Shown: positions 11,057-21,954, counted from the first letter of the stretch. The stretch: DNA of 64,000 nt from Hyposmocoma kahamanoa (GCF_003589595.1 NW_020653770.1:2587614-2651613); one strand, 5' to 3'. Program-made: numbers and translations. Notes: generated by a model from the sequence alone, not told the origin.

Positions 11057-11415
11057 ATAAATTCACCGGTATAAGAGTGAAGATCGTGCAGACGATTTTA
11101 ATTTTTATTATATGCCAAGTAACATTTAAATTAGTTTATTCCCGCTTTCGCAGGCCACTTGATTGATATGACGATACCATTTACATGTTTTACATTAGAC
11201 AATAGAATTTGGGTTAAAATTAAAAAGAGCCCCTTTGTGATATGGTTTATGAAATTATAATCACGCAAACTGACACTTTGTTTCTAAATAATTCGATACC
11301 AGTTATGTAAATATTCCATCAATAAAGGATTGACATTGTAGCGGTTTTCACTCAAACTTCAAATATGGATCAATTCCCAAGATTTAAGACCCTGAATGTC
11401 TAGTCGAGAAGTTAG

Positions 11416-11700
11416 TTATAAAATTAAGTCATTCGTTCCAGTCTGAGTGTTACCGTTTCTCCAATCCAAATTATTTACCTTCATGGATTGATTTTTTTTA
11501 CCACAAACTGGACACTCAGGGGTACTAATGCCTTTCTTTCCATATTTAAAGCATACTATTTCGTGTGTCTGTTTACAATTCGTAAGAATATGGGAATTAG
11601 TGGAACATCCAAATAGAGATACAACATTTATATTTTCTCCACGTTCATAGACGATGATCACAGTCACAGATCTTGGGATCTGAATGTCCCAAAAAATCAA
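11416..11700 (-). pseudogene. retroelement gag zinc-knuckle remnant
   Basis: A 94-codon frame with two tandem knuckle-like motifs. The first is LFGCSTNSHILTNC (C-x4-H-x4-C kept, first Cys now Leu). The second is CFKYGKKGISTPEC (CCHC spacing kept, second Cys now Tyr and His now Ile). Paired CCHC knuckles are typical of nucleocapsid domains of LTR retrotransposon Gag. Loss of three metal ligands marks it as decayed. It lies about 100 bp from, and opposite to, a Gypsy integrase remnant, so the two need not come from one element. Confidence 0.6.
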
Positions 11701-11805
11701 TTTGCTCTCAATATTGCCGTTAGTAACATCACGACTGGAGAGAATTGGTAGTTTGCTGTTCCCACAATCTTGATATCGACCAATCCGAAGAATTTTTTAC
11801 GCCTA

Positions 11806-12112
11806 GAGGCGAATATGCGGAAAATACCGGTGGATAAACTTAGAGAAAATTTCGATCATGTACAAAGTCTTTAATAAAGTCGCATGATAGAAATTGAATT
11901 GTGGTCCTTATAATCGTCATCGTAAAATGTATGACTTTAATGTTGGTGATATTGTTCGGCGAAAAACTTATTTGCAGAGTGACAAGGGAAAGCATATGCA
12001 TATGAAACGTTGCACTAAAGGTAAATTATCACCTTTAATATATGAATTTGTCCATGTGCAGGGACCTGGGCTCTTGGCAAATTAAAGATTTTAAATTGAG
12101 AAATAATACTTG
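11806..12112 (+). pseudogene. Ty3/Gypsy integrase C-terminal remnant
   Basis: Reading across two frames gives KLRENFDHVQSL, then YNRHRKMYDFNVGDIVRRKT, then a KLSPLIYE segment and, in the next frame, DLGSWQIKDF. This is the usual end of a Gypsy-type integrase: an arginine-rich YNxxRR/HR stretch, the F.VGD.V core and a terminal G.W..KD motif. At least two frameshifts and an in-frame stop show that it is dead. No LTRs were recognised. Confidence 0.7.
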
Positions 12113-13170
12113 TTAAATTGTTCTAAAGTAAATTGTAGAACATATTTTCTCTTCCTTTTCTTCAATGTTTATATTGAACCTAATCTTTTTTAATATGCTA
12201 ATAGGTTGACATTTTTGCATGGCTTCTATCAATTTGTATTTTAATTGAAAACGACAACGAAATGAATTATTGCAGCCTTGTCGTTTGGCTTGCTTAGAAA
12301 AAAAAAAACTATAAACAAAAATGAAAACATTCGCAGAAATTTGTCAGATATTTACATAGACATACACACATGTACACATACATCTTGACACATGTAGACA
12401 CACAAATGCGCATACTCTACTATAGTCCATTTGTTTATAAGTCGCTTTATTTAAAAAATATAGTAATTAAAAACGAATCTCTAAATCTATTATACAACGG
12501 AATTCAATTATAATATATTATCAATATGTATTTCAATTTGTTACATTGTTCTTTGATAAACAATATTTTAAGTCGCTTCGTTCTGGCAGCGAATTAGTTT
12601 TTATATAACGTAAAAAAATAAATTGTAATCTGACAAACTTTGTAACTGGCTATGTAATTATTCAGAATTGTAAACTAAATTTAAAAGCTGTAAAGTTTAC
12701 AAACAAATAAATAAATTTAAAATTTAGCAGTGTGTTCAATCATTTTCTTCAAATTGTACTTTAGAACTAGAGTTAGATATTTAAATACATAATACGTTTA
12801 TTTGAATAAAGAAGTGTAATAAAAATTTTAAGTTGTCGAATACGACTCTATGGCTTCAATGTTTACGAGTCCACGATAAGCGCGCGAAAATTACTTTTGA
12901 TCAGTTTGCTCTGCGAGGACCTGGTAGCGGGCGCCGAATGATAGGTGCGGGTAGCGAGGAGTGTGGGCGGAGCCAAAGTCAAAACTTTTTTGGCATTAAC
13001 CTTAAAGTAAAAGATCCATAGGGCGATAATGCAATGAAAAAGCCCATGTGCATAATTTGGACAGTACGGTCGACTTTGCCTGCATGTCATGACACGGTTT
13101 ACGAGCAAGTGTGCCGAAAAGTAATTTGAAGAATAACTACCTCTGTGGCCCAAAGGTTGCAAATTTATGT
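12113..13170. other. no recognised feature
   Basis: Mostly AT-rich. The part at about 12840-13150 is more GC-rich and includes GGTAGCGGGCGCCGAATGAT and a GTGTGGGCGGAGCC segment. It has no match in the window and no convincing reading frame. Confidence 0.5.
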
Positions 13171-13177
13171 AGATAGA

Positions 13178-13460
13178 TATGACTTACAAATAAATGGACG
13201 ACGGGCCTAATACAAAAACCACGAAAAAAATGTCCCAAGTCAACTATTTAAACGTAGTGACATTTCAAGGAATATGAAAAGCTAAAACGTTGAATTTAAA
13301 TTGTAATGTCATCGCAGTACCGTCTAATTTTGCCTGCTTCGCTGTCAGTCGAACAAACGAAGACTAGACCGTGAATGACGCTCTGTATACGATTTTAACG
13401 CCCTATAAGTTCGGACACTTTTTAGCGCGGACCCTACGTCCATATAATTGTAAGTCAATG
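13178..13460 (+). mobile_element. MITE-E copy 1
   Basis: MITE-E is a non-coding TIR element of about 285 bp. Its ends read CATTGACTTACAA(A/T)TA(A/T)A and continue TGGACG, inverted at the other end. This copy has lost one base at its left tip. It is flanked by TAGATAGA at 13170-13177 and TAGATAGG at 13461-13468, an 8-bp TSD with one mismatch. Tips starting CA and 8-bp TSDs fit the hAT superfamily. Confidence 0.85.
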
Positions 13461-13746
13461 TAGATAGGATACTTTCAAAGAGTCTTACACTTGACCAAGC
13501 AAAATCAACCGCGTGTAATTAATTACGTGTACCTGAAATTATTCCTAATAAAACGTATAAAATTTCTCCGGATAAACCTAATATATACATTTATCTATAA
13601 GTGAAAAGGAAATCCGGTGAATCCGATGCATAAACCTGTCCGTTAGATGTAATGGCGTAAATATTACAATAATATCTTCCCAGTTCAACAACATTAGAGC
13701 ACAGTATAGAAAATTGTGAACAGTTATACATGTATGGTAAACTTTG

Positions 13747-14200
13747 CAGTGTTTTTAATGGGACGTTATGGGGAAATCCGAAACCTTAGAAAACGCAAGG
13801 AAACTGTCATAAGAACCATTAAGACATCTTTTTTGTGAAAACAATTTTGGCATAGTAAATTTTTTGGTGAAGCGTAAGTTGTCCATAAAAATTAATACAA
13901 CTGACAAATGTTTTTTTAGTGCTGACCAATGGAGTTTTGTGTAAAGATCATTTTATTGTATGGGAAAAAAAATCAGGACGGCAGAAGTTGGTCTAATGTC
14001 ATAAAATATTTTCCAAACAAAATAAGCAAAATTACTTTTTTTTTATGCTGATAAACTCAGCTTTTTATAAGGATGATTATTATGGAAAATTTATTAAAAT
14101 GATTTTTCATACAAAATGAATAAAAATGAAATGGGAGACCGTTTAAAAAAAAACCTGTATTTTATTTAAATAATCAGTCAACGCTTGAGGATTAAGTTCG
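13747..14200 (+). mobile_element. TIR-O copy 1, truncated
   Basis: Shares TTTTTAATGGGAC, then TATGGGGAAATC and a CAGGACGGCAGAAGTTGGTC segment with the complete copy at 16360-16990. It ends in CAACGCTTGAGGAT, before the right TIR would begin. Confidence 0.65.
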
Positions 14201-14249
14201 TATAAATCAAAAGCTTGAATTAGTTTAACTTTTTGTTTTCTTATTTTTG

Positions 14250-14325
14250 AAGCCGTGGTAACCTACCGCCGGTCAAGCAGAGGCCATGAGTTCGAATCCA
14301 GACTGAACTCTGAGTTTCTAACATT
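14250..14325 (+). mobile_element. SINE-G head (tRNA-derived)
   Basis: GTGGTAACCTACCGCCGGTC leads to AAGCAGAGGCCATGAGTTCG and AATCC. It matches the copy at 9434-9505 up to TGAGTTT. Confidence 0.55.
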
Positions 14326-14329
14326 TATT

Positions 14330-15135
14330 TATTTACAGTAACATACATACTCATCATACTTGAACTACCGGTTACCGCGAACCATCGAAGGACATTACCA
14401 GTCTATCCAGTTCCTAACCCTAGACCTAGCCTAGAACTTTCCCTGACCTAAGACCTAACCTGGGATTTACTTTCGATTTCGCTGAGAGGCTCGTAATGTC
14501 AAGGTAGTTTTATGTTTATGTCGAGGAGTTTAGTGCCATTGTTTCTACGTTGCTGCTGTATTACCAGGCATGTTTACTTAAGCTTCAAGGAAGTAATACA
14601 CAATAGAGTGGACAATATCTCCACCTGAAATTTATTATATCCAGTGTCGATGTGTAAAACAACAATTTCTAACGCAGCAATGGTACTTCGTTACTGTCTC
14701 TTAGTTATTTAATTTTGTCAGAAGTGGTTTGACTTTTGCTCTTTGCTTGAATTATTACCAGAATTTGAAATAGACAAAGTAGCTGCCAAAATTGTTTGCT
14801 GTGTAAACTTTACATTGTATGATATACGATATATAATAATAATTAAATTGATAACGTTATAAGTGCCCGTTTGACAGTTTTCAACAGGCCTGTGTTTTCG
14901 TTGACGGACTTCAAGAGTATCCCATAGGTTATAGTGGGAAAAGGACAATAAATACAGATTTTGTGCTTACCCACGAGCTCATTGAGCATTGTAAGGGCAC
15001 GGCACGAATGTTAAAAAATAGGTCTTAAATACTAAAATGCTTAAGTAACACACTCTATATGTTATCGATGGTTTGTAGAAAGGGCGAAAATTAGTAAAAT
15101 TACTACGGTCGTGTAATTACAATACTACTATGCAA
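14330..15135. other. no recognised feature
   Basis: AT-rich. A short run at about 14400-14465 repeats CCTAACC/CCTAGACCTAGCC-like units. No gene seen. Confidence 0.5.
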
Positions 15136-15139
15136 TACT

Positions 15140-15262
15140 ACTGCCCGGAGAAACATTTGTATGGCCTACATTTATTTCTCTCGTAAGGTGTAATTTGTGG
15201 TTATCTGTTTAAGTGTCGATTACACTTGCGACACAGGATTCTCCAATGCAGGGCTACTACAC
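15140..15262 (+). mobile_element. SINE-H body fragment
   Basis: Carries CCCGGAGAAACATTTGTATG, GCCTACATTTATTTCTCTCG and GTGTAATTTGTGGTT, matching the body of SINE-H near 37.4 and 49.6 kb. The tRNA head is missing. Confidence 0.6.
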
Positions 15263-15312
15263 ACACACGCGACTCAAAAAATTAGAGTTTTGTAGTTTTA
15301 ATAGAATATAGA

Positions 15313-15450
15313 CGTTGCTTCGAATCCTGCTGGATTGAAAGAATTTTTTCTTAGTGTTCAATCTTTGTATTAATAATTATAACAAACTAATGGAGTAATT
15401 TCACAAAAATAATTAAATATCATGGTGGTCAAACGTCGTGCAATTCAAGA
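15313..15450 (+). mobile_element. SINE-F fragment
   Basis: Starts inside the B box (CTTCGAATCC), then GCTGGATTGAAAGAATTTTT and the tail AATAATTATAACAAACTAAT, ending near AAATATCATGG and GTCGTGCAATTC. Confidence 0.7.
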
Positions 15451-15454
15451 AACT

Positions 15455-16355
15455 TAACAACTGCTTTAGTACTTCTTTAGAAGAAATTTCATAATTTTTG
15501 GATGACGTATAAAGTCCCCGGCACTGGATTACAATTGATAAATTATTACGATAATTATTTTGATAAATAACCTTGATAATTTATCTTGATTTAAAATTAA
15601 TTAGAACAAGAAAATGCTATCGCTAGCAATGTCGTGTCATGTTTTTGTATCTGAGACGTACCAAAACGTATCAAAAATTAATCTTAAAAACAAAGTCACA
15701 AACCAAAACCATTTTCAAAAAGATTTTTCTTTGTGTTTATTTAGTTTTCACACTTTTTGTCATTAGAAAGATAAAACTGTAAATCAGCATGAATAATTAT
15801 CGAATATATACCGGATAATTATTATCAAAGAATATAATATCTTAATAAATTATTATTATATTAAATTATATCTTAATAATTTCGAACTCTAACAAACTGG
15901 AGTGACTTAGTAAAACCTAGCAGTACACACAACATCATGCAACGATTAACATTAAAATCCGTCTACATATTTCAAATAGCTATATCAACCCATCACGCAT
16001 GCACACAGTGTCATTAACCATTTTGTTAAGTTTTTTGAATTTTTTTAATGGTGTATAAAAACGCACTTACGCATTAGCGTTACTATAGTTAAATCGTGTG
16101 TCTATATGTCAACTAACGTGTTAAAACTCATTAATTATTATTATACATTCACTTCACAATATGATGTCCTCTACAGGCTTCATTAGTAAATACACACTTA
16201 TATACATGGCCATAATTACACAAAAACATTAAATGTACATTAACTGATCGAATGGCGGACTGTAGAGCTAGCAGCTGCCTTGAATAACCTACCAACCAAT
16301 CGCCATTATTTACTGAGATGCTTATAAATAATTATTTATAATGTAATGGTATAAC
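15455..16355. other. no recognised feature
   Basis: AT-rich spacer with no recognised gene or repeat. Confidence 0.5.
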
Positions 16356-16359
16356 ACAC

Positions 16360-16990
16360 GGTGTGATTTTAATGGGACAGTATGGGGAAATCTGAAACCA
16401 TAGAAGATACTTAGAAACTGTGGTAGGGATCATTGAGTCTTTTTTTGTGAAAACCATTTTGGTCAAGCTTGATAGATTTTTTTTAGTACTAGTCGACTTA
16501 GTTTTATGGAAAGATCGATTAATTGAATCGGAAGAAAAAATCAGGACAGCAGAAGTTGGTCAAATTTTATAAAATATTTTTTCATCCAAAAAATTTTTTT
16601 GTATGAAAAAATATTGATAGACTCAGTTTCTTGTAATGATAATTTCATTGTATTTGAAAAAGAAAATCGGGACAGCAGAAGGTGCTCAAATTATACGAAA
16701 CGTTGTTCATTTTGTATGAAAAAAACTTTTTATTTAATTTCACTAATTTCTGCTTTTTTTATTTTATCTTTCAATACAATAAAATTATCCTAACATGAAA
16801 CTAAATGTATCAGCATTAAAAAAAAACATAATTTTATTCATTTTTATAGACAACGCTTGATGAAAAATTTCACTGTGTCAAACTGTCAAAATTGTTTTCA
16901 CAAAAAAAAATACCTACCCTAGGTTCCTAAGGCAGTTTTACTGTGTCTTCTATGCTTTCGAATTTTCCCGAATTGTCACAGTTTAAAAAA
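16360..16990. mobile_element. TIR-O copy 2, about 630 bp with long imperfect TIRs
   Basis: The first 110 bp (GGGACAGTATGGGGAAATCT, CATAGAAGATACTTAGAAAC, TTTTTTGTGAAAACCATTTT) reappear inverted and diverged in the last 140 bp (GGGAAAATTCG, CATAGAAGACACAGTAAAAC, TTTGTGAAAACAATTTTG when read on the minus strand). Internally, CAGGACAGCAGAAGTTGGTC and GGGACAGCAGAAGGTGCTCA are tandemly related. No transposase is encoded. Confidence 0.65.
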
Positions 16991-16994
16991 ACAG

Positions 16995-17530
16995 ATTGTA
17001 TATCTCTACAGTCGACTTTTGACATAAATCTTTATGTTCTTAGTTGAAATAATCACTTCCTAAAAATTTTGCAATATGCGACTTTGTAAACATATTATAT
17101 ACAAATTATAATCATTTATTGCAAATACTTACGAAAATAGTAAACCACAGACGAAATGACATTCTGTACACAATTAAAATTAAACTTTACTGTATAGGAA
17201 TAAGAAGTATAATGTTTTTGTTAGTATTGTGCATAGAATATTCATACACGTTGCGTAAATAATGATGTTCAAATGAAGATTGGACGCATCCGCCATTTTT
17301 ATTGACTAATGGATAAGCAGAGCTATTTAGGGAAGGTTTAATGCAATCTACCTTTAGTTCTTTTTAAAATTAACTTCAGTGTACGGTTTTAGGGTTTTCA
17401 GAGATGAAATAGGACCACCTTGTACGGTGTTTCCGTTATCTTATTATAATAATTACATAGATTTATATCTACTATCTATAGATAGATTTTTGGCCAGTTT
17501 TAATGAAATTGGCTTACTGGGCGAAAGAAA
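16995..17530. other. no recognised feature
   Basis: AT-rich DNA on the left flank of the mariner element. No gene seen. Confidence 0.5.
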
Positions 17531-17535
17531 TAATA

Positions 17536-17565
17536 GGGGTTAAAGTACTTTAGTAGCCGTAGTAG
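17536..17565 (+). repeat. mariner left TIR
   Basis: GGGGTTAAAGTA is a perfect inverted match to the right end. The inner part is imperfect. Confidence 0.8.
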
Positions 17566-17620
17566 CCGATTTGTACTGAAAATCTAAATTGTTTATTTTT
17601 TAAATTTTTAACAAATTTAT

Positions 17621-18640
17621 TTAATCAAAATAGTTGCCATTATTATCTATACATTGCTGCCATCTAATGGGAAGGTTATTAATGCCTTTGCGATAGAACT
17701 CCGACGATCTAGACTGCACAAACTGTGTGAAAGCATTTTGTACTGCCTCCTGGGAAGAAAACTTCTTGTCACGTAGATAATTGTCCAAATCACGAAAAAA
17801 ATGGTAGTCCGTTGGAGCAAGGTCTGGTGAATACGGAGGATGACGAATGGTTTCTAACTGCAGTTCCTGAAGGGTCAAAATGGTTTCTCGTGCTGTGTGA
17901 GGTCTCGCGTTGTCGTGGAGCAATAATGGTGAAGATCGATTCATGAGTCGGGGCTGTTTTACTGCTAGTTTTGTCTTAATGGTTCGGAGTTCGGCACAAT
18001 AGACATCTGCCGTTGTTGCTTGACCAGATCGGAGAAAACTATAGTGAATAACACCATGCTGAGAACACCAAACAGTTACCATTACCTTTTTATTGGTAAG
18101 TTTTGCTTTAGGACACTGTTGTGGCATTTGACCTGGGGTCAGCCATTGCATTTTTCTTTTCCGGTTATCATAAAGAATCCACTTTTCATCACATGTTACA
18201 ATTCGATCCAATATTCCTTCATTTCTGTACCGGTTCAACAAGGCAACACAAGTTTCAACACGCGTTTCTTTCTGCAAATCAGTCAAATCATGAGGCAACC
18301 ATTTTTCGTATTTTTTTATTTTATTGATTTGACGCAAGTGAGTCAATATTGTGGGTAAGGTAACGTTAAACCATGCCGCTAATTCCTGGGTAGTTTGACT
18401 AGGATCGGCTTCCACTATCTCTCTTAATTCATCGTTATTCACCTGTGTGGGCGGTCTTCCTCGTGGCTCGTTCTTTAAGTCGAAATTTCCATCACGAAAG
18501 CGTTTAAACCAAAATCGCACGGTGCGTTCATTAGTAGACCCCTCTCCAAACGCAGCATTGATATTGCGGGCTGTTTCTGCCGCGTTAGTTCCGCGTCGGA
18601 ACTCGTATTCAAAAATCACTCGAATTTTCGCAGTATCCAT
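17621..18640 (-). CDS. mariner transposase, DD34D, apparently intact
   Basis: A 339-residue cut-and-paste transposase, usual mariner length, with no frameshift or internal stop. Residues 1-110 form the bipartite helix-turn-helix DNA-binding region, joined by a GRPP motif at 61-64. The linker motif WLPHDL (WVPHEL in relatives) is at 114-119. The catalytic triad is D151 (VTCDEKWI), D243 (LLLHDNARPH) and D278 (YSPDLAPTDYHFF); 34 residues lie between the second and third Asp, giving DD34D. The C-terminus NNGNYFD and the block DRIVTCDEKWILYDNR are the pattern of the cecropia subfamily, the group of Hsmar1/SETMAR. Hsmar1 itself has Asn at the third position, whereas this copy keeps Asp. The start is the ATG about 180 bp inside the right TIR. 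It sits alone in unrelated repeat DNA. All expected catalytic residues are present, so it may be young or even active; that is inference. Confidence 0.95.
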   Translation of the reverse strand: MDTAKIRVIFEYEFRRGTNAAETARNINAAFGEGSTNERTVRFWFKRFRDGNFDLKNEPRGRPPTQVNNDELREIVEADPSQTTQELAAWFNVTLPTILTHLRQINKIKKYEKWLPHDLTDLQKETRVETCVALLNRYRNEGILDRIVTCDEKWILYDNRKRKMQWLTPGQMPQQCPKAKLTNKKVMVTVWCSQHGVIHYSFLRSGQATTADVYCAELRTIKTKLAVKQPRLMNRSSPLLLHDNARPHTARETILTLQELQLETIRHPPYSPDLAPTDYHFFRDLDNYLRDKKFSSQEAVQNAFTQFVQSRSSEFYRKGINNLPIRWQQCIDNNGNYFD

Positions 18641-18792
18641 CTTTCTTGTCTAAATCGAATAACAAAAACAATTGAAAGTCGATATTCAAATGTTTCAAAT
18701 TTAAAAAAAAAATCACAGAAACCATTTGAAAAAAGTTTCATTCGAAAACCTCAAACCATGAAGATTCTATGAAAATTCAAAGAACCTATTGC

Positions 18793-18822
18793 AATAAAAC
18801 GGCAATTTCATACTTTAACCCC
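18793..18822 (-). repeat. mariner right TIR
   Basis: Complement of the left TIR over its outer 12 bp. It lies upstream of the transposase start and would contain the promoter and transposase-binding site. Confidence 0.8.
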
Positions 18823-18897
18823 TTATATAATACAAGACTTCCACTGATTTTTGGCATTGAGTTGACAATAAGAAGAATGAAATCGGTTAATGAAAAG

Positions 18898-19075
18898 GGT
18901 GAAATCCAATATCCTTAGAGGTGGAATATTTCTTCAAATTTGTATGAGATCACTGCTGAGGTGCCCTCTTTCCGACACAAACATAATCATCGCAATCGGT
19001 TCACAAAGATCCGAATAATCGCGTAATATAGTAGGTTTGAGAACCTCCCTTTTTATTGAAGTCGATCAAAAATGA
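18898..19075 (+). repeat. Rep-B copy
   Basis: CCTTAGAGGTGGAATATTTC, GGTGCCCTCTTTCC, a CGGTTCACAAAGATCC segment and GAACCTCCCTTTTTATTGAA. It starts about 75 bp from the mariner. Confidence 0.75.
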
Positions 19076-19076
19076 C

Positions 19077-19265
19077 ATCGACTTCTTAGCGATTGTTAGG
19101 ATATTGATAGGAAATGAAACTATTTTTCCGGATCTAAATTGGGTATATTTGTTTTTTCAAACAAACCGACGTTTCGGGCCCTTTACAGGTCCCATGGTCA
19201 CGGGTGACTGAGATGGTAAAGTCATCAACAAGCTGCCTAACATTAATGCAACCACCCCATTTGTC
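19077..19265 (-). mobile_element. PLE terminus, left half of an inverted pair
   Basis: On the minus strand: GTGGTTGCATTAATGTTAGG, then CCGTGACCATGGGACC, TGTAAAGGGCCCGAAACGTC, GGTTTGTTTGAAAAAACAAA, and an end related to the AACAATCGC tail near 45.2 kb. The internal-loop core GTGACCA/GAAACGTC is intact, but the outer stem has one mismatch. Confidence 0.75.
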
Positions 19266-19442
19266 ACTATGTTTTAAAAGTTATTAATTAAATACCTTTT
19301 TAAATTAATAATTAATAATCCATCATTAATTATTAATATTTTTTTTAGATTGGAATTGATTTTTTTGGAAAATTAAAAATTTAATTAATATTTTTTTATA
19401 AAAAGTATTTAATTAACAATTTTCGTAAGTATATTGAAAAAT

Positions 19443-19600
19443 TGGTTAATTTGCATTAATATTAGACATAACTGGTTGATAACTATACTATCTCAGTCAG
19501 CCGTGATCATGAGATCTGTAAAGGACCCCCATTACGATGGTTGGTTCGAAAAATCATATACACGCGATTTAATTCCGAAAAATTGTTTCATTTCTTATAA
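19443..19600 (+). mobile_element. PLE terminus, right half of an inverted pair
   Basis: TTTGCATTAATATTAGACAT, then CTCAGTCAGCCGTGATCATG, then a degraded core (GACCCCCATTACGATGG) and TTTAATTCCGAAAAATTG. It is in plus orientation, facing the minus copy about 180 bp away across a very AT-rich spacer. Confidence 0.75.
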
Positions 19601-19744
19601 AATAATAGTTTGATTACAGTTAAGGATACATTGCACATCGATCAGGAACGGAGGGCTCTATCAGTGTGAACTAATAATATGATCTCCTGTAAATATGCAC
19701 GTTGAACAGGGGAAATTAAAACAACATTGTTTAAAGCATATTGT

Positions 19745-19965
19745 ACTTCTTTTTTTATGATACCCAGTGAGGGGACGAACAAGTCGTGCGCCTGATGGTA
19801 AGCGACACGCCTGTCAATAACAATTGAAATGCCACTCAGAACATTAAATCGCAAAGAATTGAGGGACACTGCCACTCTGCGCCCGTCACCCTGAAACATA
19901 AGTCCACAAGTCCCATGTGTCTATAATTTCGCTAGCACCCTTACCACAAGAAGCTCTACTTCTAC
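19745..19965 (-). mobile_element. Rep-A copy
   Basis: Starts with a T-run and ATGATACCCAGTGAGGGGAC and ends AGCTCTACTTCTACTA. The middle 5' portion is deleted. Confidence 0.8.
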
Positions 19966-20317
19966 TAAATGTAAGAAAATGAGGTGATCATATGTATAAC
20001 TAGGAACACAACAACACCTCTTAACTTATAAAAATCACGATTGCTTGGCTTAGACTACAATACAGCAGAGTTAGAAAGACATTATGTGACCTCGATACCA
20101 TCGGTTCACAGACTATGTAACCGCCTAAGTAATCTAGATAACATCGTACCTTTCTTCACTAGCTGTCGTATCTGACACTTTGTCGTAACTGAATAAGATG
20201 TACGATCTTCATTCCGGTTTCAAAATTGATCGTCGTATGTCTTTTTTATATTTATGAATATTATTACAGTGTTATGTAATTGTCTGAACATCTTCGTTTG
20301 ATAAAAAATTTCAATAA

Positions 20318-20480
20318 TATTAGGTTTCTTGAATATCACGAAGTTTTACTGCCGTGATATTCAATTATTTTTTGTGAAATTACTCCACTAGTTTCTTATA
20401 ATTACTAATACAAAGATCGAACATTAAGAAAAATACCTTAGATCCGGTTGGATTCGCACCAGCGCTTTCGGCATACAGTG
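20318..20480 (-). mobile_element. SINE-F with 3' hairpin, left half of an inverted pair
   Basis: On the minus strand: GGTGCGAATCCAACCGGATC, the tail AATTATAAGAAACTAGTGGA, then a terminal stem-loop in which GAATATCACGG faces CGTGATATTC across a short loop. Confidence 0.7.
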
Positions 20481-20486
20481 CCTGAA

Positions 20487-20560
20487 AACTGGTTCGAATC
20501 TAGCTGGATCGAAGGAGTGTTTCTTATGTTCGATTTTTGTATCAAAAATATTTAAAATTT
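20487..20560 (+). mobile_element. SINE-F, right half of an inverted pair
   Basis: CTGGTTCGAATCTAGCTGGA, GTGTTTCTTATGTTCGATTT and TTGTATCAAAAATA in plus orientation, a few bases from the minus copy. Confidence 0.65.
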
Positions 20561-20678
20561 TCGAAAGTATACGTCTAAAAAAAGGTTTAATTATTTAATC
20601 GTAACCAAACGACAATTGAAGCCATTCTTTTTTCAAATTAATTGTTAATTTGTTTCATGCAGTTCATATTATTTCTTT

Positions 20679-20776
20679 TAAAGCTCTGAGTGGCACTGCA
20701 ACTGTTATAGAGAGACGTGTCGCTTACCACCAGACGCACGATTTGTTCATCATGACACTTGGTATCATAAACAAAA
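20679..20776 (+). mobile_element. Rep-A 3' fragment
   Basis: AAAGCTCTGAGTGGCACTGC to CACTTGGTATCATAAA. Confidence 0.8.
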
Positions 20777-20927
20777 TTTAACCTAGCACCTTGCGTTTTA
20801 ACTAGAGGGCCGCCGAGGTCGTCAATTTACTTTTGTGTTTTTAAATTATATTAGTAACATGCGGGTTGACCCGGAAAGGTCTGTAAAATTTGGAGCTATT
20901 TCGACTTATCAATAAGATCTATTTTTA

Positions 20928-21112
20928 ACCGACCTAAAAAAAGGAGGAGGTTCTCAATTCAATTGCATGTTTTTTTATATGTAATTTATGAATCGATTTT
21001 GATTATTATTTTTTTGTTGGAAAGATGGTACTTCAGAAATGGTCCCATTTAAATTTTAAGAAAATATTCCACCTCTAGGGGTGGCAAACTAGGGATGAAA
21101 TCCATTATCCAT
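20928..21112 (-). repeat. Rep-B copy
   Basis: In plus it reads ACCGACCTAAAAAAAGGAGG, AGGTTCTCAATTC, GGTCCCATTTAAATTTTAAG and TATTCCACCTCTAGGGGTGG, the complement of the family consensus. Confidence 0.8.
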
Positions 21113-21114
21113 TA

Positions 21115-21790
21115 TCCTAACATTATTGTTAGTGTTGCTAATAAAAAAATAAATAAAGAAAGAACTAAATAAACGTTACTTAATTTGTACAAGTTGTCGT
21201 AACTAACGCGTTTGCATTTTGATAACTTTCTAGATATTGGCAGATTTTGCTAAAAGATTCTAAACCTACCTCAAGTGACTTTGGTTGGTTCTGCATAATC
21301 ACTTTAAAAAAAAATATATATATATATAGTAAAATTGAGGATATGCACTAATTACTATATGGTGTGAAAACACGGTTCCTAAAAATTTTTACGATAGGAA
21401 AAAAAACACAAACGTACCTCGAAATTTTCCAAGGAACGATTTTTTTTTATATCACCTGAATTAAACAGAACACGTATACTATGCGATATACATACATTTT
21501 TCAAATGGCATAATTTCGTTTGTAAAAAAAATCATCTCGAAATCTCGACCCAAGCAAAATTAACCGCACTAGTACGAGAAAAAAAAAATTCGAGATGAGA
21601 TAGTATGAACTTGTAACAATAAAACTGAAACTAAATAAGATTTAAAATAAACGCTTCTAGGGGATTGTAGGTCTTGTTTCACTGATTCCAGATGTGTTAA
21701 TTACTCAATTTCACTAAAATGTCGTTTACGTTACTTATCATATTAAGGAGGGCAGAATAGTTTGTAAGAAATATACCTAGTTATATAAAA
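21115..21790. other. no recognised feature
   Basis: AT-rich, with a short (TA)n at about 21313-21328. No gene seen. Confidence 0.5.
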
Positions 21791-21954
21791 AATATATTGG
21801 TATCGAGTTCGCAGTGACGGTAAGAGGCCTGACGGTATGTCTGTCGGTCCATGGAAACTGGGGACACAGCTAGTGTGAGACGCAACCTGTGTGGAAACTG
21901 TAGCCCCCGCCCATGTCCTTGCAAGCGAGAACCGCAAAGGGCTCAAATAGGCCA

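Larger units (their letters stand above)
17534..18825 (-). mobile_element. mariner element, cecropia-type, near complete
   Basis: The 1.29-kb element has terminal inverted repeats whose first 12 bp are identical (GGGGTTAAAGTA at 17536-17547 and its complement at 18811-18822). The next roughly 18 bp are related but diverged (TAGCCGTAGTAGCCGAT against TTGCCGTTTTATTGCAAT). A TA lies next to the left tip. The right side reads CCCCTTATA, so the TA duplication is blurred by one or two changes. Length, TIR size and one intronless transposase fit the mariner subgroup of Tc1/mariner. Confidence 0.9.

Noticed and set aside
18020..18358. 112-codon plus frame
   Set aside because: Shadow on the opposite strand of the mariner transposase.
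19160..19215. third full hammerhead-like site
   Set aside because: Loops are intact, but the outer stem has a mismatch and the copy is close kin of the 45.1-kb one, so it adds no independent covariation.
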